DNA from: Jiangella aurantiaca
GTDB taxonomy: Bacteria; Actinomycetota; Actinomycetes; Jiangellales; Jiangellaceae
Direction of reading: 5' to 3'
Length of the DNA stretch: 36,647 nucleotides
Assembly: GCF_004349105.1 (NCBI RefSeq)
Contig: NZ_SMLB01000059.1
Span: 1-36,647, forward strand
A model generated the notes under the pieces. The model was given only the letters and a program-made list of their open reading frames with translations, was not told where the DNA came from and searched no databases. A program made the translations under genes and the position numbers. Positions 15,990-23,286 of this stretch are shown here, piece after piece; positions within the stretch are counted from its first letter, which is position 1; each line of letters begins with the position of its first letter.

Positions 15990-17099
15990 TCATGCAGGTG
16001 ACGGCGGTTCATCCCGCATCGCCGCCAGGACCTCCAACCCGCGCCGCACGTCGCCACGATCGAGGGGCGTGCTCAGGGAGAGTCGGACCCGAGGCGGCGC
16101 CGGGTAGTCGTCGACGGTGAACATCTCGGCGGGTCGCACCAGCACGCCAAGTCCGGCCGCCGTCGCGGTGAAGCCGCGAGGCGAGTGGCCGGGCGGCACC
16201 CGTAGCCACAGATGCATCGACGCCTCCTGCGCCCGGAACTCGTATCCGGCGAGATACTCGCGCGCGAGTATCTGCCGGGCGCTGGACTCCCGATGGATCG
16301 CTGAAGCGATCGCGGCCGCCCGCCCGTCGGCGATCCAGCGGCGGAGCACCTCCGCGGACAGCGGGTTCGCCACCCAGTACGACAGTCGCGCGACGGGGCC
16401 GAGCAGCCGCTGAACCGACGGCGCACCGGGACCGACGAGATACCCGACGCGCAAGCCCTGGGCGAGCGCCTTGGTCAACCCCATCGAGTACCAGGTGAGC
16501 TCCGGGGCGAGGGTGACGAGCGGCGGCGGCGCGTCCGTATGCAGCGCCCCGAGCACGTCGTCCTCGAAGATCGGCACGCCGTGCCGACGCGCCACTGCGA
16601 CGATCTCCGCACGGCGCCCGGCGCTCATGATCGACGTCGTGGGGTTCTGGTAGGTCGGATTGCAGTAGATCAGGGCCGGACGGGCGTCTCGGCAGGCCGC
16701 GTCGAGGGCGTCCGGGAGCATGCCGTCCGCGTCGAGCGCCACCGGGCGCAGCCCAAGACGCGCCCGTTCCGCCAGCTGACGCATCACCCCGTACGTCAGC
16801 CCCTCGGCGAGGACGACGTCGCCCGGGCGGGTGAGGTGGCGCAGGACCAGCAGCAGCGAGCTCTGCGTGCCGTTCGTCAGCACCACCCGCGACGGATCGG
16901 GCGCCGGCATGCGCCGCGCCAGCCAGGCCGCCGCGGCGGCACGGTCGGCCGGACCACCGCCGGACCTGCTCTCGCGCACGAGCATCCCGAGATCCGCGCC
17001 GGTCGCCATCTCTCGCAGCGTGCTGGACAGCGCTGCGCCGAGCTCGTCCGGCGCCGGCGGTATGGAGCGGGTGAAGTCCGCGACGATCGAGCGTGCCAT
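15990..17099 (-). CDS. PLP-dependent aminotransferase, fold type I (2-aminoadipate/MocR-like domain)
   Basis: A 369-residue class I/II aminotransferase without the GntR-type DNA-binding domain found in MocR proteins. Landmarks: TNGTQSSLLLVLRHL (cofactor phosphate region, about 75-89), CNPTYQNPT (146-154), IFEDDVLG with the pyridine-nitrogen Asp (about 180), the Schiff-base lysine in SMGLTKALAQGLRVGY (Lys210) and the carboxylate-binding Arg region RVRLSLS near the C-terminus. It transfers an amino group between an amino compound and a 2-oxo acid. ATG 17099 is chosen for its GGGAGGAG; two in-frame GTG codons precede it directly. It diverges from the HAD hydrolase and is followed by the ABC importer, so it may deaminate the imported substrate before C-P or phosphate cleavage. 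Confidence 0.9.
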   Translation of the reverse strand: MARSIVADFTRSIPPAPDELGAALSSTLREMATGADLGMLVRESRSGGGPADRAAAAAWLARRMPAPDPSRVVLTNGTQSSLLLVLRHLTRPGDVVLAEGLTYGVMRQLAERARLGLRPVALDADGMLPDALDAACRDARPALIYCNPTYQNPTTSIMSAGRRAEIVAVARRHGVPIFEDDVLGALHTDAPPPLVTLAPELTWYSMGLTKALAQGLRVGYLVGPGAPSVQRLLGPVARLSYWVANPLSAEVLRRWIADGRAAAIASAIHRESSARQILAREYLAGYEFRAQEASMHLWLRVPPGHSPRGFTATAAGLGVLVRPAEMFTVDDYPAPPRVRLSLSTPLDRGDVRRGLEVLAAMRDEPPSPA

Positions 17100-17270
17100 C
17101 ACCACTCCTCCCTGTGGTCACCCGCCACCCCGCCGTGTGCCGGTCGAGCGGATCGGCTCGGGCCGAGACTACCGGCTGTGGAATTCTGTTGCTAGACGCG
17201 AGCCGACCCAAGCACTATCGTTCCCCATGCCGTCGACTGCCGACGGCGGGCCCACCTCGAGGAGGCAGAC

Positions 17271-17972
17271 GTGATGCGAGCGACCCCGTCGTCGGAACTG
17301 GTGGTCTGCGACATGGCCGGTACCGTCTTCGGTGACGACGGCCTGGTGGGCGCGGCCTTCCGCGATGGCCTGCTGGCCGGCGGCGTCCCCGAGGGACCAG
17401 CGCTCGACGCTGCGATGGAGACGTTCGCCCGCAACCGAGGGCGCAGCAAGATCGACGCCTTCCGGCAGATCCTGCCGGAGGAGTCCGCGCGCCGGGCCAA
17501 CACCGCGTTCGAGCGACGGTACGAAGAACTCGTCGATATCCACGGCGTCACCGCGTTCCCGGACGTGGGCCCCTTCTTCGGCCGGCTGCGGGACGCCGGC
17601 GTGCGAGTCGCCCTCACCACAGGCTTCGCCGTCTCCACGCGTGAGGTTCTCCTGGATGTTCTCGGGTGGCGCGACGCGGTCGACGTCGCTTTGAGCCCCA
17701 GCGATGCCGGCCGTGGCCGTCCCTATCCCGACATGATCTTGACCGCCGCGCTCAAACTCCAGGTCACGGACATGCACGGTGTCGCCGTCGTCGGCGACAC
17801 GCGCAGCGACCTGGTGGCAGGCTGGCGATCCGGTGCCGGCGTGGTGGCCGGCGTCACCAGCGGCGCGGACGACCGCGCCACGCTGCAGGCGGCGCCGCAC
17901 ACCCACATCCTCGAGTCCGTCATCGACATCGAGCCGTTGATCATCGCCGCGACCGCGCGTATCGGCGGCTGA
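17271..17972 (+). CDS. Phosphonatase-like HAD hydrolase
   Basis: A 233-residue HAD-superfamily hydrolase. Motif 1 is D-M-A-G-T (Asp14-Thr18) rather than D-x-D-G-T; the alanine is characteristic of the phosphonoacetaldehyde hydrolase (PhnX) branch, as is the cap lysine: SKID (Lys60) lines up with the KID around the Schiff-base lysine of PhnX. Motif 2 is in ALTTGFAVST, motif 3 in GRGRPYPDMI, and motif 4 is VGDTRSDLVAG. Length and motifs fit the phosphonatase-like family that I know from phosphonate gene neighbourhoods. GTG 17271 and ATG 17274 are both served by AGGAGG at 17260-17265. It is divergent from the aminotransferase/importer genes. A phosphatase acting on an ordinary phosphate ester remains possible. 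Confidence 0.85.
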   Translation: MMRATPSSELVVCDMAGTVFGDDGLVGAAFRDGLLAGGVPEGPALDAAMETFARNRGRSKIDAFRQILPEESARRANTAFERRYEELVDIHGVTAFPDVGPFFGRLRDAGVRVALTTGFAVSTREVLLDVLGWRDAVDVALSPSDAGRGRPYPDMILTAALKLQVTDMHGVAVVGDTRSDLVAGWRSGAGVVAGVTSGADDRATLQAAPHTHILESVIDIEPLIIAATARIGG

Positions 17973-17999
17973 GCCGCGGTTCCCGCGTCTGGTCACGGC

Positions 18000-18878
18000 T
18001 CACATGGTGTGGTCGGCAGTCACGTCCGCCATCGCGTCGAGGTAAGCCGTCGACCGGCCGGGATCCTTGAGCGCCAGCCCGACGAACAACGCGTCCATGA
18101 TCGCCAGATGGGCGAGCCGGCTTGCCGTGGCCTCCAGCCGGAAGCCCTGCCTCGTACTGCCGCCGACCAGCGGCGCGTCCGCGAGATCGGCCAGCGGCGA
18201 CCGCTGGAAACTGGTCACCGCGACGACGTAGGCCCCGCGCGACTTCGCGGTCTCCGCGACCAGCAGCGTCTCCCGGGTCGCGCCGGTGTGGCTCACCGCG
18301 ACGCACACGCCGTTCTCATTCAGCTGCCAGGCGGCCAGGTGCTGCGCGATGGCGTCGGTCGGTGCCGTCGTCGACAGCCCCAGCACCTGAAGCCGGTAGG
18401 CGGCATCGTGCGCCGGCGACGACGACTGCCCGTTGCCCACGACCAGCACGCGATCGCGGGTGTGCAGCGCGTCGAGCGCGCCGGCGAACGCCGTGGGATC
18501 CACCGTCGTCACGGCGTCGGCCAGGGCACGACTCCCGGTTCCCAGGATGGTGCGCAGTACCTCCCCCGGCGCGGACTCCCCGGTCAGCTGGTCGGCGAAC
18601 ACCAGCTGATCCGATCCGCGCAACGCCAGGTCACGCACCAGTGCCAGCTTGAGATCCTGGAACCCCTTGAACCCGGCCTGCTGGCACGCCCGCACGACAG
18701 TCGAAGCGGCCGTGTCGGCGCGGGCAGCCAGGTCCGCGGCCGCGTAGCCGATGACCGCCTCCGGGTCGGCGATGATCACCTCCATCGCCCGCCGCGCACT
18801 CGGCACCAGCGAGGGCGCCGCGGCCTGGATCTTCGCCAGCACCGCACCGCTGGTCAGCGGCACCGGACCCGCAGCCAT
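18000..18878 (-). CDS. MurR/RpiR-family transcription regulator
   Basis: A 292-residue regulator: N-terminal HTH_6 domain (about residues 10-85, with the helix-turn-helix around TAASTVVRACQQAGFKGF) and C-terminal SIS sugar-isomerase-like sensor domain (about 115-265; VVGNGQSS and AVSHTGATRETL are the phosphosugar-binding loops). RpiR proteins sense phosphorylated sugars or related anions. I prefer ATG 18878 (GGGAGG 7 bases upstream) over the longer frame from 18968, whose extra 30 residues are low-complexity. It converges on the HAD gene with a 27-bp gap. A perfect 17-bp dyad lies 101 bp upstream and may be its own operator. Probable regulator of the importer locus. Confidence 0.9.
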   Translation of the reverse strand: MAAGPVPLTSGAVLAKIQAAAPSLVPSARRAMEVIIADPEAVIGYAAADLAARADTAASTVVRACQQAGFKGFQDLKLALVRDLALRGSDQLVFADQLTGESAPGEVLRTILGTGSRALADAVTTVDPTAFAGALDALHTRDRVLVVGNGQSSSPAHDAAYRLQVLGLSTTAPTDAIAQHLAAWQLNENGVCVAVSHTGATRETLLVAETAKSRGAYVVAVTSFQRSPLADLADAPLVGGSTRQGFRLEATASRLAHLAIMDALFVGLALKDPGRSTAYLDAMADVTADHTM

Positions 18879-19198
18879 CCCAGGCCTCCCGAGCTCGACT
18901 CCAGCGATCGCCGCCGGACGCACGCCCGCGCCCGGCCCCGGCAGGGAATGCCGTTGCGGCCTCAGCATAACCCGCGGACCGACGTTGCCTACGTCGAGCC
19001 GGTGACATGTGCCAGGGGATGGACGGTCGTGGGGTCGTCGAGGGGAGCTCCCAGGAGCGCTTCGAGTCGGCGTGATCGCAGGACGGTCGCAGCTGCATCC
19101 TGCCCGATCCCAAGACTGCGGCTGCGGGCATGTCGAGAATGCGGCGGCGGCTCCGTCCCTGGATCAAGACAACCAACGGTGCATGGAGAATGGCAGCG
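18879..19198. promoter_or_regulatory. Divergent intergenic region, RpiR / VOC
   Basis: A 320-bp stretch with no gene I can support. It holds the 18980-18996 dyad. A minus-strand frame at about 18989-19110 reads VLRSRRLEALLGAPLDD, reminiscent of the N-terminus of some AlbA_2/Schlafen-type ATP-binding proteins, but it has no start and mixed codon use; at most a relic. Confidence 0.4.
18980..18996. promoter_or_regulatory. Perfect dyad CGACGT-N5-ACGTCG upstream of RpiR
   Basis: Six-base arms with a TGCCT centre. It contains the 9-mer CGTTGCCTA (18983-18991), which also occurs at 15948-15956 ahead of the ABC permease; a one-base-shorter variant (TGTTGCTAGACG, 17188-17199) lies between the aminotransferase and HAD genes. 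Candidate RpiR operator. Confidence 0.4.
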
Positions 19199-19639
19199 AT
19201 GACCTGCGTGAAGGGTTTCGACCATATCGGAATCACCGTCGACGACCTCGACCTGGTGACGACGTTCTTCGTCGGGTTGGGTCTCGAGGTCGAGGGACGC
19301 ACATTCGTGGAGGGCGAGTTCCTCGACACCGTCATCGGCATCCCCGACTCGCGCACCCAGATGGTCATGCTGCGCCCGCCTGGCGGAGGGACGGGGATAG
19401 AGCTCGCACGCTTCGTCCGGCCGCGTCACGAGCCCGGATCACCCGCCGCGATGGCGAACGAACTGGGGCTGCGCGGTGTCGTCTTCGAGGTGGACGACCT
19501 TCAGGCGGCCGTCGACGGCCTGGCTGCGGGCGGATACGGGCTGGTCGGCGGCATAGGCCAGCACGAGAACACCTGGCGCATGGCCGCCGTGCGCGGTCCG
19601 GAGGGAATCGTCGTCTCGCTGGCCGAGCGGATCGGCTGA
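19199..19639 (+). CDS. VOC-superfamily (glyoxalase/dioxygenase fold) protein
   Basis: A 146-residue protein with two beta-alpha-beta-beta-beta modules. Likely metal ligands are His in FDHIGITV (first strand) and Glu in GIELARF; the second half has VVFEVDDL where a His is common (GVVFEV here), and the final strand is EGIVVSLAE, so the metal site may be altered. VOC proteins include lactoylglutathione lyases, fosfomycin-type resistance enzymes, epimerases and dioxygenases; none can be chosen. The start is uncertain: ATG 19199 begins the conserved sequence, but ATG 19190 is in frame. It stands alone between RpiR and the convergent PPOX gene. Confidence 0.8.
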   Translation: MTCVKGFDHIGITVDDLDLVTTFFVGLGLEVEGRTFVEGEFLDTVIGIPDSRTQMVMLRPPGGGTGIELARFVRPRHEPGSPAAMANELGLRGVVFEVDDLQAAVDGLAAGGYGLVGGIGQHENTWRMAAVRGPEGIVVSLAERIG

Positions 19640-19674
19640 CGCGCGAGCGATCGCCCGACGCCATTCGAGTCCGT

Positions 19675-19691
19675 CCGCCGCTTGACGGCGG
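19675..19691. terminator. Possible hairpin terminator
   Basis: CCGCCG-CTTGA-CGGCGG, a 6-bp GC stem with a 5-base loop, 36 bp after the VOC stop and before the convergent PPOX stop. Short, no T-run. Confidence 0.35.
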
Positions 19692-19821
19692 TGGCATCAT
19701 CCGGGTTGGCGGGAGCGCGTCTGTGCGCCAGAGCCTGAGCGTGTCGAGTGGGTCTAGCGCTCGCGCGCCTACGATGCAGAGGTGGCCGCCGCCGGCCCAG
19801 CCCGGCCGTGTCCGTCCCTTG

Positions 19822-20244
19822 TCAGCCGAGGCCGGATCGCGCGACGACATTGGTGATGCTGATCCGGACCGCGGTGAAGCCTGCCTGCACGAATGACTCA
19901 GCGAGTTCCTCCGCTGGCTGGGAGGGGTAGTAGCGGTTGGCGATGCCCGCGGCGACGTGCTTGATCTGGTCCACGTCGGACGAGACTTGTGCCTCTCCCT
20001 CGATGGTCACGAAGCTGTAGGGTTGCCGCTCATCGCTGAGGCAGAGTGCGATGCGCGTGTCGCGAGCCAGGCTCTTGCCCTTGACGCTCCCGGGCGATAG
20101 GGCGAAGGCGAATTCGTCGCCGTCGAGAATGAAGCAGACGGGGGTGACGTGTGGTCGCCCGTCGGGACGGACAAGGGCTATGTGGGCAAGCTTTGTCCCC
20201 GCCGTGGCGAAGGATCGCCATTCGTTTTCGGTCATGGTTGCCAT
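19822..20244 (-). CDS. PPOX-class, probably F420-dependent, oxidoreductase
   Basis: A 140-residue split-barrel flavin/deazaflavin protein of the pyridoxamine-phosphate-oxidase-like superfamily. Landmarks: an N-terminal helix, KLAHIALVRPDGRPHVTPVCF (about 18-38), SVKGKSLARDTRIALCL (cofactor phosphate-binding region, about 53-69) and PYSFVTIEGEAQV (about 75-87). These match the small actinobacterial PPOX proteins that reduce substrates with F420H2; cofactor choice cannot be proven by eye. It has a GAGAGGAAG ribosome-binding site. It is downstream of the MFS gene and of a frameshifted small membrane gene on the same strand, so probably the last gene of that unit. Confidence 0.88.
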   Translation of the reverse strand: MATMTENEWRSFATAGTKLAHIALVRPDGRPHVTPVCFILDGDEFAFALSPGSVKGKSLARDTRIALCLSDERQPYSFVTIEGEAQVSSDVDQIKHVAAGIANRYYPSQPAEELAESFVQAGFTAVRISITNVVARSGLG

Positions 20245-20316
20245 GGGTGTGCTTCCTCTCGTTTTCGATCTTGCGAATTCCCGCTGACGGTGGCGCTGTC
20301 TCGGCGCGGCGGCATC

Positions 20317-20513
20317 TCATCCCGCGAGCAGCGGCGTCGACCAGCGTCGGCACCTCGACCGCGTCGACCGCGATCCAGATCGGCCAGAACTCCACCCGGC
20401 CGCGCGATGTCCCACACCGCGCCGACCACGTACACGATCCCCAACGCGACGGCGACGAACATCGTGCTGCCGGGGGCTCGCCTCGAGGCAGCGCTGGCGG
20501 CACTCGTCGTCAT
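20317..20513 (-). pseudogene. Frameshifted small membrane protein gene
   Basis: From ATG 20513 (GAGGGAG upstream) the frame encodes a hydrophobic start (MFVAVALGIVYVVGAVWDIAR) with G/C at nearly all third positions. Near 20396-20402, in a run of Gs and Cs, that codon bias leaves the frame and moves to the next one, which reads RVEFWPIWIAVDAVEVPTLV, again hydrophobic with G/C third bases. Skipping one base would join the two halves into a two-helix protein of about 65 residues; a stop at 20317-20319 in the third frame suggests a second change near the end. Either a sequencing error or a decayed gene. The unshifted frame runs to 20232 and overlaps the PPOX start, but its second half is Arg-rich nonsense. 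Family not recognised. Confidence 0.5.
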
Positions 20514-20531
20514 GGGTATCGTCTCCCTCGT

Positions 20532-21824
20532 TCAGGCGTTCGCGTAGGTGGGTTGTGTCGGGTGAGACTGTCCGCATCGGGCGGACAGGCGTCGTTCGCC
20601 TGGCGCTGTGGTTCGGCGGCGCAGCGCCGGCCCGAGCGCCTGCTGGGCGGCAAAGAGAGCAATGCCAGTGAGCGCACCGAGCACCCCCAGCGCGGTTCGC
20701 CCAGCATGATCGAGCAGTACCGTGCCGGCCACGGGGCCGAGTACGGCGCCGATGCTCCACATGGTGGAGGCGACGCCCATGTACCTGCCGCGCAGGTCGG
20801 CCGGTGCAAGGTCGGCGAAGGTGGCGCCGAACATGACGGCGATGCCGATCTCGCCGAGGGTCCACGCCAGCACCGATCCGGCATAGCCGGCAGCACTGTG
20901 GACAGCGGCGCCGAGACCGACGCCAGCACCGACCAGCAGCATCGAGGCAGCCAGCACCGTGCTGCGGTCGCGACTGGCGAGCAGCCGCACCGCAAGTGGT
21001 TGCGCCACGACGATGGCCAGTCCGTTCACCGCCAGCACCACGCCGTACGTCGCGGGGCTGTGGCCGTCGGCCGTCATCACGAGTGGCAGCGTCGTGAACG
21101 TCTGCAGGAACAGGGTGAAGTAGACGAGGTAGATCACCATCATGGCGAGCATCAACCGGTCGCACAGGAGAACAGGAAGCAGCGGTCGGCGGGTTTGCTT
21201 CGACTCCGGCGGCCGGGTCTCGGGCACGCGCCGCCAGACGATCAGTGCCGCGACGACTGAGGCTGACGCGTTGATCCAGAACAGCAGCCCGTACCCATGC
21301 TGGGCGAGGATCCCGGCCGTGACCGTGGCGATCGAGAAGCCGAGGTTGGCCGCCCAGAAGAGGAGTCCGAACGCCCGGACCCGCTGCTGTGAAGGGAGGT
21401 CGGCGACCGCGGCCGACCCGGCCGGGTAGAACAGCTCGGCCGTCAGTCCGACGCCGACAGCGGCCGCCCAGATCGCCGGCATCGCATCCGCGGAACCGAG
21501 CGCAACAAGTGCCACAGTCGTCCCCAAGAACCCCACCAGCATGGTGTGGCGTCGGCCGATCCTGTCGCCCAGCCAGCCACCGAGCAGCTGCGATCCGATG
21601 ACTCCGATCCCCACCGCGGCGACTACCGCGGCGGCGGTCGCCGGCGAGAGCTGCTGCTCCTGCGTCAGATAGAGAACCAGGAACGACTGCACGAGGCCGC
21701 CGGCCCGGCTCACGAAGTAGGTCGCCGCCAGCGCCCAGACCAGGTGTGGCAGCCCCAAGCCCAGCCGGGTCGACAGGCCCCGGACTCCCGTCGCTACCGA
21801 GGTGACTGTGCTGTAGGTCGTCAT
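20532..21824 (-). CDS. MFS transporter (drug/metabolite efflux type)
   Basis: A 430-residue major-facilitator protein with 12 hydrophobic helices. Loop 2-3 carries the MFS signature GGWLGDRIGRRHTMLVGF (about residues 80-97); a degenerate repeat occurs after helix 8 (VRLLASRDRSTVLAASM). Substrate unknown. The architecture fits small-molecule exporters of the DHA1 kind. The ATG at 21824 has no obvious Shine-Dalgarno, so the mRNA may be leaderless or the start may be internal. It is divergent from a LysR regulator, the usual arrangement in which LysR controls the exporter. The C-terminal tail (about 35 residues) is Arg/Thr-rich and polar. Confidence 0.92.
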   Translation of the reverse strand: MTTYSTVTSVATGVRGLSTRLGLGLPHLVWALAATYFVSRAGGLVQSFLVLYLTQEQQLSPATAAAVVAAVGIGVIGSQLLGGWLGDRIGRRHTMLVGFLGTTVALVALGSADAMPAIWAAAVGVGLTAELFYPAGSAAVADLPSQQRVRAFGLLFWAANLGFSIATVTAGILAQHGYGLLFWINASASVVAALIVWRRVPETRPPESKQTRRPLLPVLLCDRLMLAMMVIYLVYFTLFLQTFTTLPLVMTADGHSPATYGVVLAVNGLAIVVAQPLAVRLLASRDRSTVLAASMLLVGAGVGLGAAVHSAAGYAGSVLAWTLGEIGIAVMFGATFADLAPADLRGRYMGVASTMWSIGAVLGPVAGTVLLDHAGRTALGVLGALTGIALFAAQQALGPALRRRTTAPGERRLSARCGQSHPTQPTYANA

Positions 21825-21871
21825 AGCGACGACGCTAGGTTCGACTATCCAGTAAGAAAAGCGATTGTTTC

Positions 21872-21886
21872 CGATCGAGTCGATCG
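21872..21886. promoter_or_regulatory. Candidate LysR operator CGATCG-AGT-CGATCG
   Basis: Two CGATCG palindromes three bases apart in the 83-bp gap between the divergent MFS and LysR genes. It sits upstream of a TATGCT -10-like element (21895-21900) whose expected start point coincides with the GTG at 21908. Confidence 0.4.
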
Positions 21887-21907
21887 CCGTGGGCTATGCT
21901 ATGGATC

Positions 21908-22801
21908 GTGGTTGACGTCGAGCTGCGCCACCTGAGGACCATGGCCGCGATCGCCGAGGAGGGAACGTTCGGGCGAGCGGCTGACCGGCTCGGCTACACC
22001 CAATCGTCGGTAAGTCAGCAGATCGCCGCACTCGAGAAGACCGTCGGCGGCCCCGTGTTCGATCGACCCGGTGGTCCCAGGCCAGTTCGGATCACCCCAC
22101 TCGGCGAAGTGGTCTTGACCCGCGGCCGCGATCTGCTCGCAAAATCGAAGGCGCTGGCCGACGCCGTCGAGCGGTTCAACGCAGGCGAGGGTCGGATCGA
22201 CATCGGCACCTTCCCGAGCGTGTCCAACCTGATCCTGCCGACCGTTGTACGCCGGCTGCTGGACGAGCACCCCGGCTGTGACATCAGGCTATCCGAGGTG
22301 GAACCGGCCGATCCGCAGATCGGAGATCTCGACCTACTCTTCTATGACGGTCTCGTCGATGGTGACGTCGAGCACGTCAAGCTGTTCGACGAGCATTACC
22401 CCCTGGTGGCCGCCGCCGGCGCATTCCCCGATGGTCCAGTACGGGTGAAGCTGCTCGACGATGCTCCGATGGTCGCCTGGCCTCCCACCTATCACCAACG
22501 GTGGTTGGAGCGGGCGCTCGCCAGCGCCGGCGCACAGCCACGGATCGTGTTTCGTACCGCCGGCCACGAAGCCATCTTGTCCATGGTGCGGGCGGGCATA
22601 GGCTCGGCGGTGCTGCCATGGCTCGCCCTCCACGCATCCGATGCCTGGTCCGACGACCGGCTCAGCATCCACCCACTGCGACCATCGCCCACGCGCGAGA
22701 CGTACCTGCACTGGCCGGCCGGACGTACCCAATCGCCACTCGCAGCCCGAGCCATCGACATCGCCGTCGAAGCCGCCAACGATCTGGCCAACCAGATGTG
22801 A
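21908..22801 (+). CDS. LysR-family transcription regulator
   Basis: A 297-residue regulator: winged helix-turn-helix at residues 5-63 (ELRHLRTMAAIAEEGTFGRAADRLGYTQ landmarks, then SSVSQQIAALEK) and a periplasmic-binding-like effector domain from about 90 on (IDIGTFPSVSNLILP). The start is uncertain: ATG 21896 is possible, but TATGCT at 21895-21900 looks like a -10 box, which would place transcription start at GTG 21908 and make a leaderless mRNA. Divergent from the MFS gene, which it probably controls. The gene is complete; immediately after it comes the truncated GH42 gene in opposite orientation. Confidence 0.9.
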   Translation: MVDVELRHLRTMAAIAEEGTFGRAADRLGYTQSSVSQQIAALEKTVGGPVFDRPGGPRPVRITPLGEVVLTRGRDLLAKSKALADAVERFNAGEGRIDIGTFPSVSNLILPTVVRRLLDEHPGCDIRLSEVEPADPQIGDLDLLFYDGLVDGDVEHVKLFDEHYPLVAAAGAFPDGPVRVKLLDDAPMVAWPPTYHQRWLERALASAGAQPRIVFRTAGHEAILSMVRAGIGSAVLPWLALHASDAWSDDRLSIHPLRPSPTRETYLHWPAGRTQSPLAARAIDIAVEAANDLANQM

Positions 22802-22814
22802 CATCGCCCGGCTC

Positions 22815-22831
22815 CTGGGGAGTCCTCCCAG
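22815..22831. terminator. Weak hairpin after LysR
   Basis: CTGGGG and TCCCAG arms (five Watson-Crick pairs plus one G-T) around a 5-base loop, 14 bp past the LysR stop and 31 bp from the convergent GH42 fragment stop. Confidence 0.3.
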
Positions 22832-22861
22832 TGGGCTCGCCGTCATAACGGGCTGTCCAGG

Positions 22862-23284
22862 TCAGTCCGCCCGCCACACTCGCTCGGCGTACTCGCGGAA
22901 GAGCTCGGACGTGTAGTCGACCTCCTGCCGGCCACCCCAGGGCACCGCGTGCCCGTCACGGCGGATGACGGCGAGCTCCGGGTGCTTCCGGCTCAGCCAC
23001 CGCGGGACCGCGTAGGTGGGCGTGCCGAGGATCACGTCGATGCCGTGCTCGGCGGCTCCGTCGAGCACAGGAGTGAGCCAGTCGAGCGCGAACCGGCCGT
23101 CGGACGGCTCCCACTTCGACCACACCGACTCACCGATCCGGATACAGGTGATCCCAGCGTCGTGCATCAGCGACAGGTCGTCGGCCAGCCGTCCTGGGTC
23201 GGGAAGGTACTCGTTGTAGTAGGCGACGCCGAGGCGCGGCCCCGCCCGCCAGGTGCGCAAGCGATCTCCGGTGGTCTCGGACAT
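22862..23284 (-). pseudogene. GH42 beta-galactosidase, N-terminal fragment
   Basis: About 140 codons with a clear GH42 N-terminus: the first TIM-barrel strand (RLGVAYYNEYLPD), ADDLSLMHDAGITCIRIGE, VILGTPTYAVPRWLSRKHPE and EVDYTSELFREYAERV. Full GH42 enzymes have about 650 or more residues; this frame stops right before the segment holding the acid/base NE pair, and the nucleophile domain is missing too, so it cannot be active. The coding bias is intact up to the stop, as expected from a recent deletion rather than point decay. ATG 23284 follows the stop of the upstream GH gene by 2 bp; a GTG at 23290 overlaps it. The remnant suggests that a larger glycoside-utilisation operon was cut at this point. 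Confidence 0.75.
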
Positions 23285-23286
23285 GG

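Noticed and set aside
17965-17977. GCGGC-TGA-GCCGC hairpin at the HAD stop codon
   Set aside because: Only a 5-bp stem with a 3-base loop; too small to call a terminator.
18989-19110. Minus-strand stretch resembling the N-terminus of AlbA_2/Schlafen-type ATP-binding proteins
   Set aside because: Short, no start codon in a good context, mixed third-position use; resemblance rests on about 17 residues.
19694-19710. Further TCATCC half-site followed by GGTTGGCGGG
   Set aside because: Right arm does not match GGATGA (three mismatches); not counted as a dyad copy.
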